In this document: positions 1-7,872 of the stretch, one piece after another
Layout of the letters: every line of letters begins with the position of its first letter
Position numbering within the stretch: the stretch's first letter is position 1
Assembly: GCA_016295005.1 (NCBI GenBank)
Contig: JAEDMA010000022.1
Coordinates: 1 to 16,382, forward strand
Source: Christensenellaceae bacterium
GTDB taxonomy: Bacteria; Bacillota; Clostridia; Christensenellales; Borkfalkiaceae
Length of the DNA stretch: 16,382 bases
Direction of reading: 5' to 3'
Translations under genes and position numbers: made by a program
The notes under the pieces: model-generated
Told to the model about the DNA's origin: nothing
The model's database searches: none
What the model saw: the letters and a program-made list of their open reading frames with translations, nothing else

Positions 1-577
1 CGACGATTTCTTTGATTTTGTAACCGTCGGAATACATTTCGAAAATATGTTCGACGATGGGAGAAGTAAGTTCGTCTTTTTCGTAGCAATGCTCGGCATT
101 GACTTTGTATCCGAAAGTAACTTGTCCGCCGTTGCATATGCCTTTTAAGACGTTTTCCGTCATACCACGGGAAACTTTTTCAGCAAGTTCCGCCGAATAA
201 AACTCCGCCATGCCCTCAAGAACCGATTCAAGGAGAATGCCTTCCGAGCCCTCTCCTATAGTTTCTTTCGCCGAAATAACTTTTACGCCGTTTTTCTTCA
301 AAAGACTTTTGTAATGAGCGGAATCATAACGGTTTCTGGCAAAGCGGTCGAGTTTCCACACGATAATGCAATCGAAAGCATGTTTATAACTGTCCTTGAT
401 CATCTTTTGAAATTCGGGACGGTTATCCGTTTTTGCAGACAGCGCGCGGTCGATATACTGCCCGACAACGTCGATTTCGGCATGTTCGGCAAACTCCATA
501 CACTCGCGAAGTTGCCCTTCGATACTTGCTTCCGTCTGATTATCCGAACTATATCTCGCGTATATAACTGCTTTCAT
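1..577 (-). CDS. Large serine recombinase, N-terminal part (runs off left edge)
   Basis: This is a site-specific DNA recombinase of the serine family, of the large type used by integrative elements and phages. The first 192 residues are visible and the C-terminus lies outside the window. The N-terminus reads MKAVIYARYSSDNQ, with the catalytic serine expected at S10 and the invariant arginine at R8. The conserved KLDRFARN segment is at residues 75-82. The start of the 'recombinase' DNA-binding domain (GGQVTFGYKV) is near residue 150, which distinguishes it from a small resolvase. The start codon at 577 is preceded by a clear AAGGAGAT ribosome binding site at about 585-595. It lies 33 bp downstream of the DUF6602-like gene, on the same strand, so it may be cotranscribed with it. 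Its base composition is less AT-rich than the neighbouring nucleotidyltransferase pair. Family assignment is secure. Whether it mobilises this island cannot be seen. Confidence 0.93.
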   Translation of the reverse strand, partial: MKAVIYARYSSDNQTEASIEGQLRECMEFAEHAEIDVVGQYIDRALSAKTDNRPEFQKMIKDSYKHAFDCIIVWKLDRFARNRYDSAHYKSLLKKNGVKVISAKETIGEGSEGILLESVLEGMAEFYSAELAEKVSRGMTENVLKGICNGGQVTFGYKVNAEHCYEKDELTSPIVEHIFEMYSDGYKIKEIV

Positions 578-610
578 TATAGGCTATCTCCTTTTAGTAT
601 ATGTTGTTTT

Positions 611-1402
611 TTATAAACTATTTATCGGTGGATCAATTCCATCGATGCCGTATTGTCCATACTCTATTGCGGGAGCGTTTCCCATATCTTGTAACATTCT
701 CAATAATTTAAAATATGTAAATATTAAAGGACTGTTTGAACCATTATTCGTTATTTCAAAGTCAGTCATGATTATTTTTTTTCCAAATAATACCGATTCA
801 TTTAACTTTACTTTAATAGCCGCTGAATAACTTGATAAACAGCAAATAAAATCAATGTTTTGATTTTTATTCTTAACAATTTCTCCTATATGTTCATAAA
901 TATTTTTCTCTATATTTTCAGTTTTCCAATCTGATTTCAGTGTTAATAGTCCGCCTATAATGGGAGCAGCTGTGCGCCCTTTCATAAAACCATTTATTGT
1001 ATTAATAGGGGCAGAGGTACGCAATAAGCTTTTTACGCTTTCGATCTTATTTGATGCATATTGAATATGCTCTTTGGATAAGGTTTGTTTAACCTCAAAA
1101 ACCCCATAAACACTTTCCGCCGGAATATATTTTTCGTCATTATATTCAAATATTGTAGGGGAAAAATGTTTATCATAAATCACAATATCAATTTGATCGC
1201 TACGATTTCCTTTACAGTCTATAACGAAAGCGTTTTCTGCTTTATATCTGTCAGGGAAAAAAGAAGTAAACCAGTTTTTCCACTCTGCTTCAGTTGCATC
1301 TCCTTTACTGACTGGGTGCCCAAGCAGGCTGCTTAAGTTAAATTTGGCAAGCATTTCTTCTTGTTTTTTGTCGAATAACATTTTTATATCAACTTTATCC
1401 AT
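611..1402 (-). CDS. DUF6602-like protein with PD-(D/E)XK nuclease signature
   Basis: The predicted protein has 263 residues. Counting from the ATG at 1402, the segment QIDIVIYD (D72) followed about 30 residues later by GVFEVK (E103, K105) has the shape of a PD-(D/E)XK nuclease core, and an acidic helix precedes it. From memory this layout matches the DUF6602 family, whose members are often encoded beside nucleotidyltransferases. The reading frame overlaps the end of the nucleotidyltransferase gene if the GTG at 1411 is used; the ATG at 1402 lies just after that stop codon. Neither start has a good Shine-Dalgarno sequence, so translation is probably coupled to the upstream gene. Inference: a nucleic-acid-cutting effector or toxin controlled by the neighbouring nucleotidyltransferase. 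It could instead be an inactive member of the fold. There is no signal peptide or membrane segment. Confidence 0.7.
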   Translation of the reverse strand: MDKVDIKMLFDKKQEEMLAKFNLSSLLGHPVSKGDATEAEWKNWFTSFFPDRYKAENAFVIDCKGNRSDQIDIVIYDKHFSPTIFEYNDEKYIPAESVYGVFEVKQTLSKEHIQYASNKIESVKSLLRTSAPINTINGFMKGRTAAPIIGGLLTLKSDWKTENIEKNIYEHIGEIVKNKNQNIDFICCLSSYSAAIKVKLNESVLFGKKIIMTDFEITNNGSNSPLIFTYFKLLRMLQDMGNAPAIEYGQYGIDGIDPPINSL

Positions 1403-1404
1403 AA

Positions 1405-2241
1405 TTACCACACTATTTTACTTGTTGTAACTTTATCACCGTGATCATAACTTAAAGACTGTATTGCTACGTTTTTTATTTCTTGTTTTTCTTTAAGTGC
1501 CATTGAATCTGCTATGTTATTTGCACTATTAGCGGGATCTATTATCCTTCTTGTTAAAATACTATCTCTTAATGATTCAAAAACCTTTTTTATATTTACA
1601 TATAAAGAGTATGAACGGTCGCTTTTTAATACTTCAGCAGTTATTATCTCGATAGCAATGGAAGGCAATTCTAAGCCATGACAATTTCTCCATATTTTTA
1701 GTAACATCATCTCATTAGATAATCCACTGTTTTTGACGAGATCTATATGCTCTTGTATGTTTGTTTGTGTATTTCTATCATTTTTTCTTGAATATATATA
1801 ATGATCTGTATAGTATTTCCCTTTTCTAAAATATTGTTGATTAATCCTTTTTCCTGGCGTCACGTCGATACTACAGCCTGCGTACTTTAATCCGATAGAA
1901 ACATTTTGCAATCTAATGCAATCACTCGTAAAATGTAGTTTTAGAAATTCATATAAGTCAAAATAATAATCTTTAGCTGTATGTTGATTATCAAAATCGG
2001 TAATTGAAACAAACAAATCTATGTCCGACTTTCCTTTTATAGCATCGCCTTTTGCTTTTGAACCAGAATTTTGTATTTCGATTTTTATGTTATTTATCCC
2101 ACGATTTGAATTGTACTTTTGTTTCCATTGATTAAGTAAGTCATACATGTAAGAATACGCTCTTTTTTCATTATCGTTGTACTGTTGATTATTTGATCTT
2201 TTGTTGAGCAAATCTCTCAAATATTCATCCACCGTTCTCAT
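1405..2241 (-). CDS. OAS/CD-NTase-like nucleotidyltransferase
   Basis: This is a 278-residue soluble protein of the polymerase-beta nucleotidyltransferase superfamily. It has the GS motif at residues 60-61 (NSGSKAKG), the paired aspartates D73 and D75 (KSDIDLFV), and a third acidic residue D126 in CSIDVTPGKR, so the metal-binding triad is complete. The C-terminal helical half contains a lysine/tryptophan helix (LLKIWRN, 180-186), LPS (192-194) and IIDPANSANN (233-242). These resemble the OAS1/CD-NTase second domain, where an 'I-x-DP-x-x-x-NN' segment helps form the nucleotide pocket. A strong AAGGAGAA site lies 6 nt before the ATG. Known enzymes of this fold make oligonucleotide or cyclic-dinucleotide signals, or nucleotidylate RNA or protein targets. 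Inference: together with the downstream nuclease-like protein it forms a CBASS-like or minimal-nucleotidyltransferase conflict module. The actual product cannot be read from sequence. Confidence 0.82.
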   Translation of the reverse strand: MRTVDEYLRDLLNKRSNNQQYNDNEKRAYSYMYDLLNQWKQKYNSNRGINNIKIEIQNSGSKAKGDAIKGKSDIDLFVSITDFDNQHTAKDYYFDLYEFLKLHFTSDCIRLQNVSIGLKYAGCSIDVTPGKRINQQYFRKGKYYTDHYIYSRKNDRNTQTNIQEHIDLVKNSGLSNEMMLLKIWRNCHGLELPSIAIEIITAEVLKSDRSYSLYVNIKKVFESLRDSILTRRIIDPANSANNIADSMALKEKQEIKNVAIQSLSYDHGDKVTTSKIVW

Positions 2242-2300
2242 TATTGTTCTCCTTAAAATATATCTAATTTAATACACTAATTGATTGATAATTTTTAAAT

Positions 2301-4526
2301 TTAATCAAAATCAATATCCTCTTCGGCTTTAACTTGAACGTCAATAAGATTGTCAATATTAACTTCAGAAACAAGCCAATTGCGAATTTGGCACAATTTA
2401 ATAAAATCGCCGATTCTGTTTATCCCATTCATCTCTTTCAATGTAACAACAACAGCAAAAGGTAATGCGGCACCGTGTTTTGATTGCAGTCTTTCTTTTG
2501 TTTTTATACTCAATCCCCAGTTATCCGCATTAAACTTACTCTTTGGGCGAGAACCTTTCTTGATGGTATCGGCGATATGTTTTATATTATCCCATTTACG
2601 ATAGAAACTTCTTGCGCTTTCTTCGGTGATGGCAATATTTCCTTCATCGCCTTGAACGTTTTTATCAAGGGACAAAATATGCGTTTTACCTTTGATATCT
2701 TCTTTTAAACGCCCGAAGTGTATATCCATTTCAGTATTTGTATAATCAACACCTTGGCTTCTCGAACAGGTCGGGAAGTAACATAAAGTTGCTCTTGCAA
2801 AAAAGGGGTATTTATTATCATAATAAGGAACAGGAATGTTATAAGCGTACGTTTCATAGGCTTCGGATACACCTGTTAATATAAAACGAATTTCATCCGA
2901 TGGTGATTCAACAATATCTTTGATGTCTTTTGCAACAATGCCGTATCCCATCGAATGAGAAACATTATCCTGTCTGTTCCATTTTGCAGCAGAATCGATA
3001 ATTAACGCTTTTGCAACTTCACGGCTCAACCCTAATTTGTATATAAGAAAAGCCATTTTTCTTGTTATCCACGGAGCAGCAAAAGACGTTCCCGTTACAA
3101 AGTATTCGCCCAATGATGAACAGACTCTGATTTTTTGTTTTCCATCGCCGCCATAATAACTTACGTCGGGTTTATTGAAAAAGGATAAGACAGGCCCCAC
3201 TCTTGTGTATGAAGCAGGCTTATTACTGAAATCGACTGAATTTACGACAATGGAATTCAATGAATCGGCAGGGGCCCCGAGTTTCATGCCAAATTTTCTA
3301 TTTTCTGGTCTATTAGTCCCAGCGACAATAAATATGACATCATATTCGCTTTGAATTTTGTCAAGCTCCGCACCTTCCGGCGATATAAAATTGTTGTTAA
3401 TTTCCAAAACAGAACCTAACGATAGATTCCAGACTTTAATATCTCTGTGTTGTGAAACAATTTGACGTATTGCTTTCAAGACAGAGAATGAACTAAAATA
3501 GCCGTTCTTAGCCACTCCGAAATGTCTGACACGGAAATTTCCGCAATTATCTTCAAGTTGGGGATTAAAAGCGGGACCATCAACGATGATTGAAGTGACA
3601 AAAGTGCCGTGCCTATAATCACTCGGATCAACGCCCAAATTAGGATCGAGCATATTCTTAAATTCAACCCAATTGTGAAAGTAAACACCGTCATCGAAAA
3701 GTGTATCGATTACACCAACCACAGGTTCTGTCGTCGGGTCGGGAATTGTTAGAATTTTATCAGATGCACTGTTGATATCGGTCAGCGTTAGTTTTCTAAT
3801 ATCTACCGTTTCCATAGCGATAAGGTAGGGAGCCTTATCTCTTAACAAATCAAGTTCATCTGGGGTAAGGCGAACTGTTGTTTCGTCAAGTAATGCAGCA
3901 TCAATAGACGTTATACCTAATTTATTTAATAATTCGGTTGTTTTTACATTTGTTTTATATAAAGTAACGATTGTGTTTTCATTTGTCTTTTCGGACTCTC
4001 TGTCTATATTAAATTTTTGCACATAGTAACAATCAACTATTACTGCTTTGAAAATTGAAATACCAAGAGAATAGTTTGTGTTTTTGGCGTTTAACGGTTT
4101 TATATCAGCATGAGATATGCTGCCGTTAAAATCTTTATCAAGAATCTTTATACATTCGTTTAATCTATAAATGGATTCGCTTAAAATATCCAACGAAACA
4201 AAATGCGTAAAGATATGCTGTTTTCCCGAAGCATCAAATTTGGCTCCACGGACACTGTCGTTTGGTTTTATGTTCCCTTTTGCAAGAAGTCCTTTCATTC
4301 GGTTGCTTTTCGCTACAATTTTATTATAGTAAACACTTATAAGAGCACCGCCGATCAACGTTTCGGATTTCCAGTATTTTAAAATTTCTTCCAACTGCTG
4401 CTTTAAATCCCGCAGATGCTCGACATTAACCGGCAATCCTTTTTCAGGAATATTTGGGGCTGCCGGTTTTGTATGGTTTCCGTCTGTTTTAAAACTCCCT
4501 TTTAGTTGCAAAATTTTGTTACTCAT
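2301..4526 (-). CDS. Subtilisin-like S8 serine protease, partner of the AAA ATPase
   Basis: The protein has 741 residues. The catalytic triad is visible: D274 in GVIDTLFDDG, H306 in RHGTFVTS, S481 in GTSFAAP, with the oxyanion-hole asparagine at N405 (VAGTN). About 260 residues precede the protease core and 240 follow it. There is no signal peptide or membrane segment, so it should act in the cytoplasm, unlike classical secreted subtilisins. The start codon lies inside the end of the AAA ATPase gene (8-nt overlap, ATGAGTAA) and has its own GGGAG site, which implies fixed-ratio coupled synthesis. Cytosolic S8 proteases encoded directly after a AAA ATPase recur in bacterial islands. The known logic of such pairs is ATPase-controlled proteolysis or toxicity. 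Substrates are unknown. I am confident of the protease family and its intact active site, and less sure of its role in defence. Confidence 0.93.
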   Translation of the reverse strand: MSNKILQLKGSFKTDGNHTKPAAPNIPEKGLPVNVEHLRDLKQQLEEILKYWKSETLIGGALISVYYNKIVAKSNRMKGLLAKGNIKPNDSVRGAKFDASGKQHIFTHFVSLDILSESIYRLNECIKILDKDFNGSISHADIKPLNAKNTNYSLGISIFKAVIVDCYYVQKFNIDRESEKTNENTIVTLYKTNVKTTELLNKLGITSIDAALLDETTVRLTPDELDLLRDKAPYLIAMETVDIRKLTLTDINSASDKILTIPDPTTEPVVGVIDTLFDDGVYFHNWVEFKNMLDPNLGVDPSDYRHGTFVTSIIVDGPAFNPQLEDNCGNFRVRHFGVAKNGYFSSFSVLKAIRQIVSQHRDIKVWNLSLGSVLEINNNFISPEGAELDKIQSEYDVIFIVAGTNRPENRKFGMKLGAPADSLNSIVVNSVDFSNKPASYTRVGPVLSFFNKPDVSYYGGDGKQKIRVCSSLGEYFVTGTSFAAPWITRKMAFLIYKLGLSREVAKALIIDSAAKWNRQDNVSHSMGYGIVAKDIKDIVESPSDEIRFILTGVSEAYETYAYNIPVPYYDNKYPFFARATLCYFPTCSRSQGVDYTNTEMDIHFGRLKEDIKGKTHILSLDKNVQGDEGNIAITEESARSFYRKWDNIKHIADTIKKGSRPKSKFNADNWGLSIKTKERLQSKHGAALPFAVVVTLKEMNGINRIGDFIKLCQIRNWLVSEVNIDNLIDVQVKAEEDIDFD

Positions 4527-5568
4527 TATTTTCTCCCTTTAATTCTCTGCCTGCTTGACTTTTTGAAACGCCGGTAAGAATTTCAATTTCCCTTAATGTG
4601 AAGCCTTGTTCTTGTAAAACTTTCAAATCAAACGTTGAAGTACTACAGATAGTAAAGTACAACCGCCTTAAATAATCAAACGGTTCTCCGGGATTGCTGA
4701 ATGCTATCGACGTTTTAATTATATTTTTTAAAGAACCAGGCATTATAGGCGGATCCATTAGTGCAATTATCTTTTTAAATAATTTGATATTTCTACCTGC
4801 AGACTTAAATTTTTCAAGATAAAGATTTAATAAAACTTCTGAGATTTCAATCAAGTCCGATTTTTCGTATCTGTCAAAGTTGATTATCGCATCAAATCTT
4901 CTTGTTATTGCCTTGTCGAAATATTCGAATAAATTTGTTGTTGCAATCAAAACGATCCGCTCATCTAAACTATCAAAGCCTTTCAGAATAGTAGAAGTGG
5001 CTCTGCCCATTTCGCGTAAATCGTTGGAATTCGTCCTATCTAAGGCAATTGTATCGATCTCGTCAAATAGAATCACAACTTTATCCGGGCGAGAAAAACT
5101 ATTGATTTCTTTGAATAAAGCTATGATATTTTTAGGCGTTTGACCAAGTTTACTATCGATTAAACTAGAAAAATTTACGTAATATAAGTCTCGTTCCAAA
5201 ATTCTGGCAAGTTGCTTTGCCGTTTCAGTCTTTCCTGTTCCAGGTTTTCCTTCGAACAAAAATTTATTTACTCCAGCATTATGGGATACAGCGTTTACAA
5301 TCCCTATTATATCTTGTTGAATAATTTTGGGAAGAGGTAACGGATCTCCATTATCATGAGTCCATTTTTCCAAAAATACACAATTATTTTCTTCCATTTG
5401 TGGAACAAAAGTATTAGCGTTTGAAAGCAATGCCGTGATGTATTCGGCTAATTGATTATCCCCATTATCATCAAAGTCTTTTGCTATTTCATACGCTTCG
5501 GTCCTAAATCCCAAATCGTTTCCTTCTACATGGTATCTGATTAAGTTTATAATATTTTTCTTTTTCAT
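4519..5568 (-). CDS. AAA+ ATPase with C-terminal helix-turn-helix-like tail
   Basis: The protein has 349 residues. The AAA+ core spans about residues 85-300: Walker A GKPGTGKT (107-114), Walker B VVILFDEID (164-172), sensor-1 asparagine N212 (ATTN) and arginine-finger candidates R223/R224 (TRRFD). The region before the core is helical. The last 30 residues (about 316-345) read like a small helix-turn-helix of the recombinase or transcription-factor type: EQGFTLREIEILTGVSKSQ, with a 'REIE..TGVSKS' turn. An AAGGAG site lies 11 nt before the ATG, and a strong promoter sits immediately upstream. It is the first gene of its operon and overlaps the S8 protease gene by 8 nt. Inference: it controls the paired protease by ATP hydrolysis, and its tail may bind the repeats at its own promoter. 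Closest relatives by feel are the small AAA ATPases paired with cytosolic subtilases. Confidence 0.9.
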   Translation of the reverse strand: MKKKNIINLIRYHVEGNDLGFRTEAYEIAKDFDDNGDNQLAEYITALLSNANTFVPQMEENNCVFLEKWTHDNGDPLPLPKIIQQDIIGIVNAVSHNAGVNKFLFEGKPGTGKTETAKQLARILERDLYYVNFSSLIDSKLGQTPKNIIALFKEINSFSRPDKVVILFDEIDTIALDRTNSNDLREMGRATSTILKGFDSLDERIVLIATTNLFEYFDKAITRRFDAIINFDRYEKSDLIEISEVLLNLYLEKFKSAGRNIKLFKKIIALMDPPIMPGSLKNIIKTSIAFSNPGEPFDYLRRLYFTICSTSTFDLKVLQEQGFTLREIEILTGVSKSQAGRELKGENNE

Positions 5569-5575
5569 GAGATAG

Positions 5576-5583
5576 TCTCCTTT
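5576..5583 (-). promoter_or_regulatory. Ribosome binding site of the AAA ATPase gene
   Basis: On the minus strand this reads AAAGGAGA, a near-perfect Shine-Dalgarno, ending 7 nt before the ATG at 5568. With the promoter upstream it leaves a short 5' leader of about 20 nt. Confidence 0.8.
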
Positions 5584-5595
5584 GATGTCAGAAAT

Positions 5596-5624
5596 AGTAT
5601 ATCACACATCTGGGACAATGTCAA
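5596..5624 (-). promoter_or_regulatory. Sigma-70-type promoter of the AAA/S8 operon
   Basis: On the minus strand a consensus -35 box TTGACA (5624-5619) is separated by exactly 17 bp from a -10 box TATACT (5601-5596), one base from consensus. The expected start of transcription is near 5588, about 20 nt before the ATPase start codon. The match is far better than anything else seen in the intergenic gaps. Two TGTCCCA repeats bracket the -35 box, so the promoter is likely repressed or otherwise controlled rather than constitutive. Confidence 0.82.
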
Positions 5625-5637
5625 TATATTTGGGACA
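5611..5637 (-). promoter_or_regulatory. Putative operator: two TGTCCCA direct repeats around the -35 box
   Basis: Identical 7-bp repeats (TGTCCCA on the minus strand) occupy 5637-5631 and 5617-5611, exactly 20 bp apart, which is about two helical turns and places both on one DNA face. One lies just upstream of the -35 box. The other begins directly downstream of it inside the spacer. This is the geometry expected for a repressor that occludes sigma binding. The natural candidate protein is the AAA ATPase encoded next, through its helix-turn-helix-like tail; that link is inference. Confidence 0.6.
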
Positions 5638-5716
5638 GAATTTAAATAAAATATTTTTTAAATTGAAGCAAAAGTGAGAACCCACCGGCATAGCCAAGGA
5701 GTTTTTGATATTAGAT

Positions 5717-5750
5717 AAAAAACAGGACGTAATCAACTGCCCTGTTTTTA
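5717..5750. terminator. Bidirectional rho-independent terminator
   Basis: AAAAACAGG (5718-5726) pairs with CCTGTTTTT (5741-5749) around a 14-nt loop, giving a CAGG/CCTG stem with A-tract and T-tract on both sides. Read on the minus strand it follows the trypsin-like gene stop at 5782 by about 30 nt and ends in a T run, so it closes the long right-hand operon. Because the stem carries A's on one side and T's on the other, it could also work on the plus strand, but I see no plus-strand gene here. Confidence 0.75.
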
Positions 5751-5781
5751 TATTTATTTAAAGAAATTTTGACCGACTCAA

Positions 5782-6678
5782 TTATATCGCATCGATTTTT
5801 AACGAAACTTCGACTTCTTCTTTATCTTTTGCTTTTTCTATAAAATCTTTAACGGCGGAGACGGGGATGGCATAATTCATTGCCAATGCGTCCTCTCTGC
5901 CTAACGTCGCTATACCTATAACCTCGCCGTTACCGTTAAACACAGGTCCACCGGAATTGCCGTGAACAATCGGCGCGGAAAACATAATAAATTTGTCGCT
6001 ACCGATAAAACGTTCGCTGTCGCTTACGATTCCGTCAAGAATACAAATTCCTTGCCCTTTGCTGTTGCCTATGGCGTAAATCTTTTCACCGGTCTCAACT
6101 TCTTTTGCGCAAAAAGTAACGCCGTCAACAGACAACTCGTCGGAATGCAACAGCACCATATCCTTCTTAATGTCGGCATAGATAAGGTCTAATTCGTATA
6201 CGTTTTGCGACGCGTCCTTACACAAAATTTCATCAGCGGCATACGCAACTCCGCGGTCGCTTTTCTTATCGAATACGACGTGAGCGTTGGAAAGTATATA
6301 ACCGTCGCCGATAATTATTCCCGTTCCGCGAGACGAAACCAAACCGAAATCCGCTTGAATTTCAACCACGAATTTTCTGTTTTTCTTGAAAATTTCGGTT
6401 GCGGAAAGCGGAGCATTATTTGCTTGTTCGGTTTCTTCTTCGCTTGCCAACTTTAAGGAGGCTTCTTTGGCTTGTTTTGCCGCTTGCCTTGCGGCTTCTT
6501 TTTCGGCTTGTTTTTTCAACTTTTCCTGTTGCTTTAAGAATTTGCTTTCGGTTGAAAACACTTCGCCGCAGGCTTCGCAACGGTATGTATAGAAAATATT
6601 TTCGCCGTCGTTTTTATGTGATATTAGTTTGATTTTATCGCTGCCGCATACGGCGCACTCTTTCGCTTTATAATCCAT
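5782..6678 (-). CDS. Zinc ribbon-trypsin-like serine protease (HtrA-type core, no PDZ)
   Basis: The protein has 298 residues. An N-terminal zinc ribbon (C8-x2-C11 and C34-x2-C37) is followed by a charged, alanine/lysine-rich helical linker at about 45-90. The chymotrypsin-fold protease spans about 95-285. The triad is complete: H133 in SNAHVV, D173 in KKDMVLL, S242 in GNSGGP. There is no signal peptide, transmembrane segment or PDZ domain, so it is predicted to be cytosolic, unlike DegP/HtrA. A GGAG site precedes the ATG at 6678. It is the last gene of the long operon, 54 bp after the MIT-AAA ATPase, and the terminator at 5717-5750 follows. Inference: a regulated protease acting with the ATPase or the filament-like proteins, perhaps processing a partner on activation. 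The zinc ribbon echoes those on two other proteins of the operon and may anchor it to a shared ligand. Confidence 0.9.
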   Translation of the reverse strand: MDYKAKECAVCGSDKIKLISHKNDGENIFYTYRCEACGEVFSTESKFLKQQEKLKKQAEKEAARQAAKQAKEASLKLASEEETEQANNAPLSATEIFKKNRKFVVEIQADFGLVSSRGTGIIIGDGYILSNAHVVFDKKSDRGVAYAADEILCKDASQNVYELDLIYADIKKDMVLLHSDELSVDGVTFCAKEVETGEKIYAIGNSKGQGICILDGIVSDSERFIGSDKFIMFSAPIVHGNSGGPVFNGNGEVIGIATLGREDALAMNYAIPVSAVKDFIEKAKDKEEVEVSLKIDAI

Positions 6679-6732
6679 TATAGTCTCCGTTTTGTTTCAA
6701 AATATGCCGACAATCGACTTATACGCTCACTT

Positions 6733-7872
6733 TTAATCTCCATTATACGTTCCGTTGCGGTACGCCGTGAACTTTTCAAGTTCTTCTTGCGTAATTACGT
6801 TGCGAGAGTTTGTAAGAATTTTATTGCAATCGTCTCTCGTGATTTTTTGCGGCTGCCCCGTAGATACTTCACGCTTATACGGTTCGAGTTTTATTCTCTC
6901 GCAAATAGCCGTAACGTCTCCGCCGCCGTAACCTTCTAATGCCCACGCGAGTTTTGATAAATCGACTTCTTCGTCGCGGTCGATGCCGTCAAGCACTTTA
7001 TGAACGAGAAACTCTCTCGCCGCCTGATCGGGAACGCCGACGTAAATTTGCGTATCGAATCTGCCGCCGCGGAGCATTGCGCTGTCTAATGCCCAAGGAC
7101 GGTTAGTGGCAGCGATAAGCAACAACATTTTGTTTGCCGACGGTTTGAACCCGTCAACTTTGGTAAGAAACGTTGCCACGAAACGAGCCATCTCTGCATC
7201 CACTCCGCTTGTTCCGTCCCCGCGCTTACTCGCCACGGAATCGAATTCGTCAAAGAAAATTATGGCTTTATCGTGCTTTTCGGCTTCGGTAAAAAGACTG
7301 TCGAGTTGCTTACTACTGTCGCCCATATACTTGGAAATCAGGTCTTGACAGTTTACGGCAAAAAACTCCGCGTCTACTTCGCCAGCGATTGCGCGAGCAA
7401 TAAAAGTTTTGCCCGTTCCCGGAGGACCGTAAAGCAGAATTTTACCGCCTGCTTTAATTTTATATTTTTCGGCGAGTTCGGGACGCTGCATCGGCGATAA
7501 AACTTTGAAACGGATTTGTTCCTTTACGTCGTCAAGCCCTGCAACATCAGCAAAAGTAATCTTCGTATCGTCAGAAGATTTCTCTTGCGGCTTAAATACA
7601 GGTTTGCTTTCCGCACCGTCCGTTTCGGGAACGGCTTCCGTAACCGTCTTTTTATGTACACATTCCTTTTTTACGAATTCGACTATTTTTACGGCGAGTT
7701 TATGGTATTCCATTTTTACGTCGTAAGAAGTCGCGTGAACGGAAATATCGTTAGCAAGTTCTGCCGCCTTCAAAAAAGCATCTCTCGCGGCAGAGATATC
7801 CCCTGCGTTGTAATAATCTTTCGCTTGTTGATAAAAGCTTTTATACGCTTCGATTTTTGGTTGATTATTCAT
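6733..7872 (-). CDS. MIT-like domain AAA+ ATPase, Vps4/katanin/spastin-like (meiotic clade)
   Basis: The protein has 379 residues. Residues 7-70 form three predicted helices with the spacing of a MIT domain (Y-x-x-A, GDISAARDAFLKAAELA, KLAVKIVEF). A low-complexity linker at 71-105 leads to a classical AAA module: Walker A GPPGTGKT (149-156), pore loop ISKYMGDSSKQ (179-189), Walker B IIFFDEFD (204-211), sensor-1 N257 (AATNRPW) and arginine fingers R268/R271 (LRGGRFD). The tail VITQEELEKFTAYRNG (359-374) matches the layout of the C-terminal helix that marks Vps4-type ATPases. The Vps4 beta-domain insertion seems absent. The start overlaps the preceding broken gene by 8 nt and has no Shine-Dalgarno, so translation is coupled. 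Family knowledge: such enzymes disassemble ESCRT-III filaments or sever microtubules by pulling substrate tails through the pore. Here the likely substrates are the two helical proteins encoded upstream. Confidence 0.88.
   Translation of the reverse strand: MNNQPKIEAYKSFYQQAKDYYNAGDISAARDAFLKAAELANDISVHATSYDVKMEYHKLAVKIVEFVKKECVHKKTVTEAVPETDGAESKPVFKPQEKSSDDTKITFADVAGLDDVKEQIRFKVLSPMQRPELAEKYKIKAGGKILLYGPPGTGKTFIARAIAGEVDAEFFAVNCQDLISKYMGDSSKQLDSLFTEAEKHDKAIIFFDEFDSVASKRGDGTSGVDAEMARFVATFLTKVDGFKPSANKMLLLIAATNRPWALDSAMLRGGRFDTQIYVGVPDQAAREFLVHKVLDGIDRDEEVDLSKLAWALEGYGGGDVTAICERIKLEPYKREVSTGQPQKITRDDCNKILTNSRNVITQEELEKFTAYRNGTYNGD

Noticed and set aside
2242..2300. Separate promoter for the nucleotidyltransferase gene
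   Set aside because: The AT-rich gap contains TATATT-like strings but no -35/-10 pair at proper spacing that stands out; readthrough from the upstream promoter is adequate.
3476..3694. Minus-strand 72-codon ORF inside the S8 protease gene
   Set aside because: It is out of frame within the catalytic region of an intact protease, with no start signal; a shadow frame.
5782..6678. Secreted DegP/HtrA protease
   Set aside because: There is no signal peptide, membrane anchor or PDZ domain, and a zinc ribbon occupies the N-terminus.
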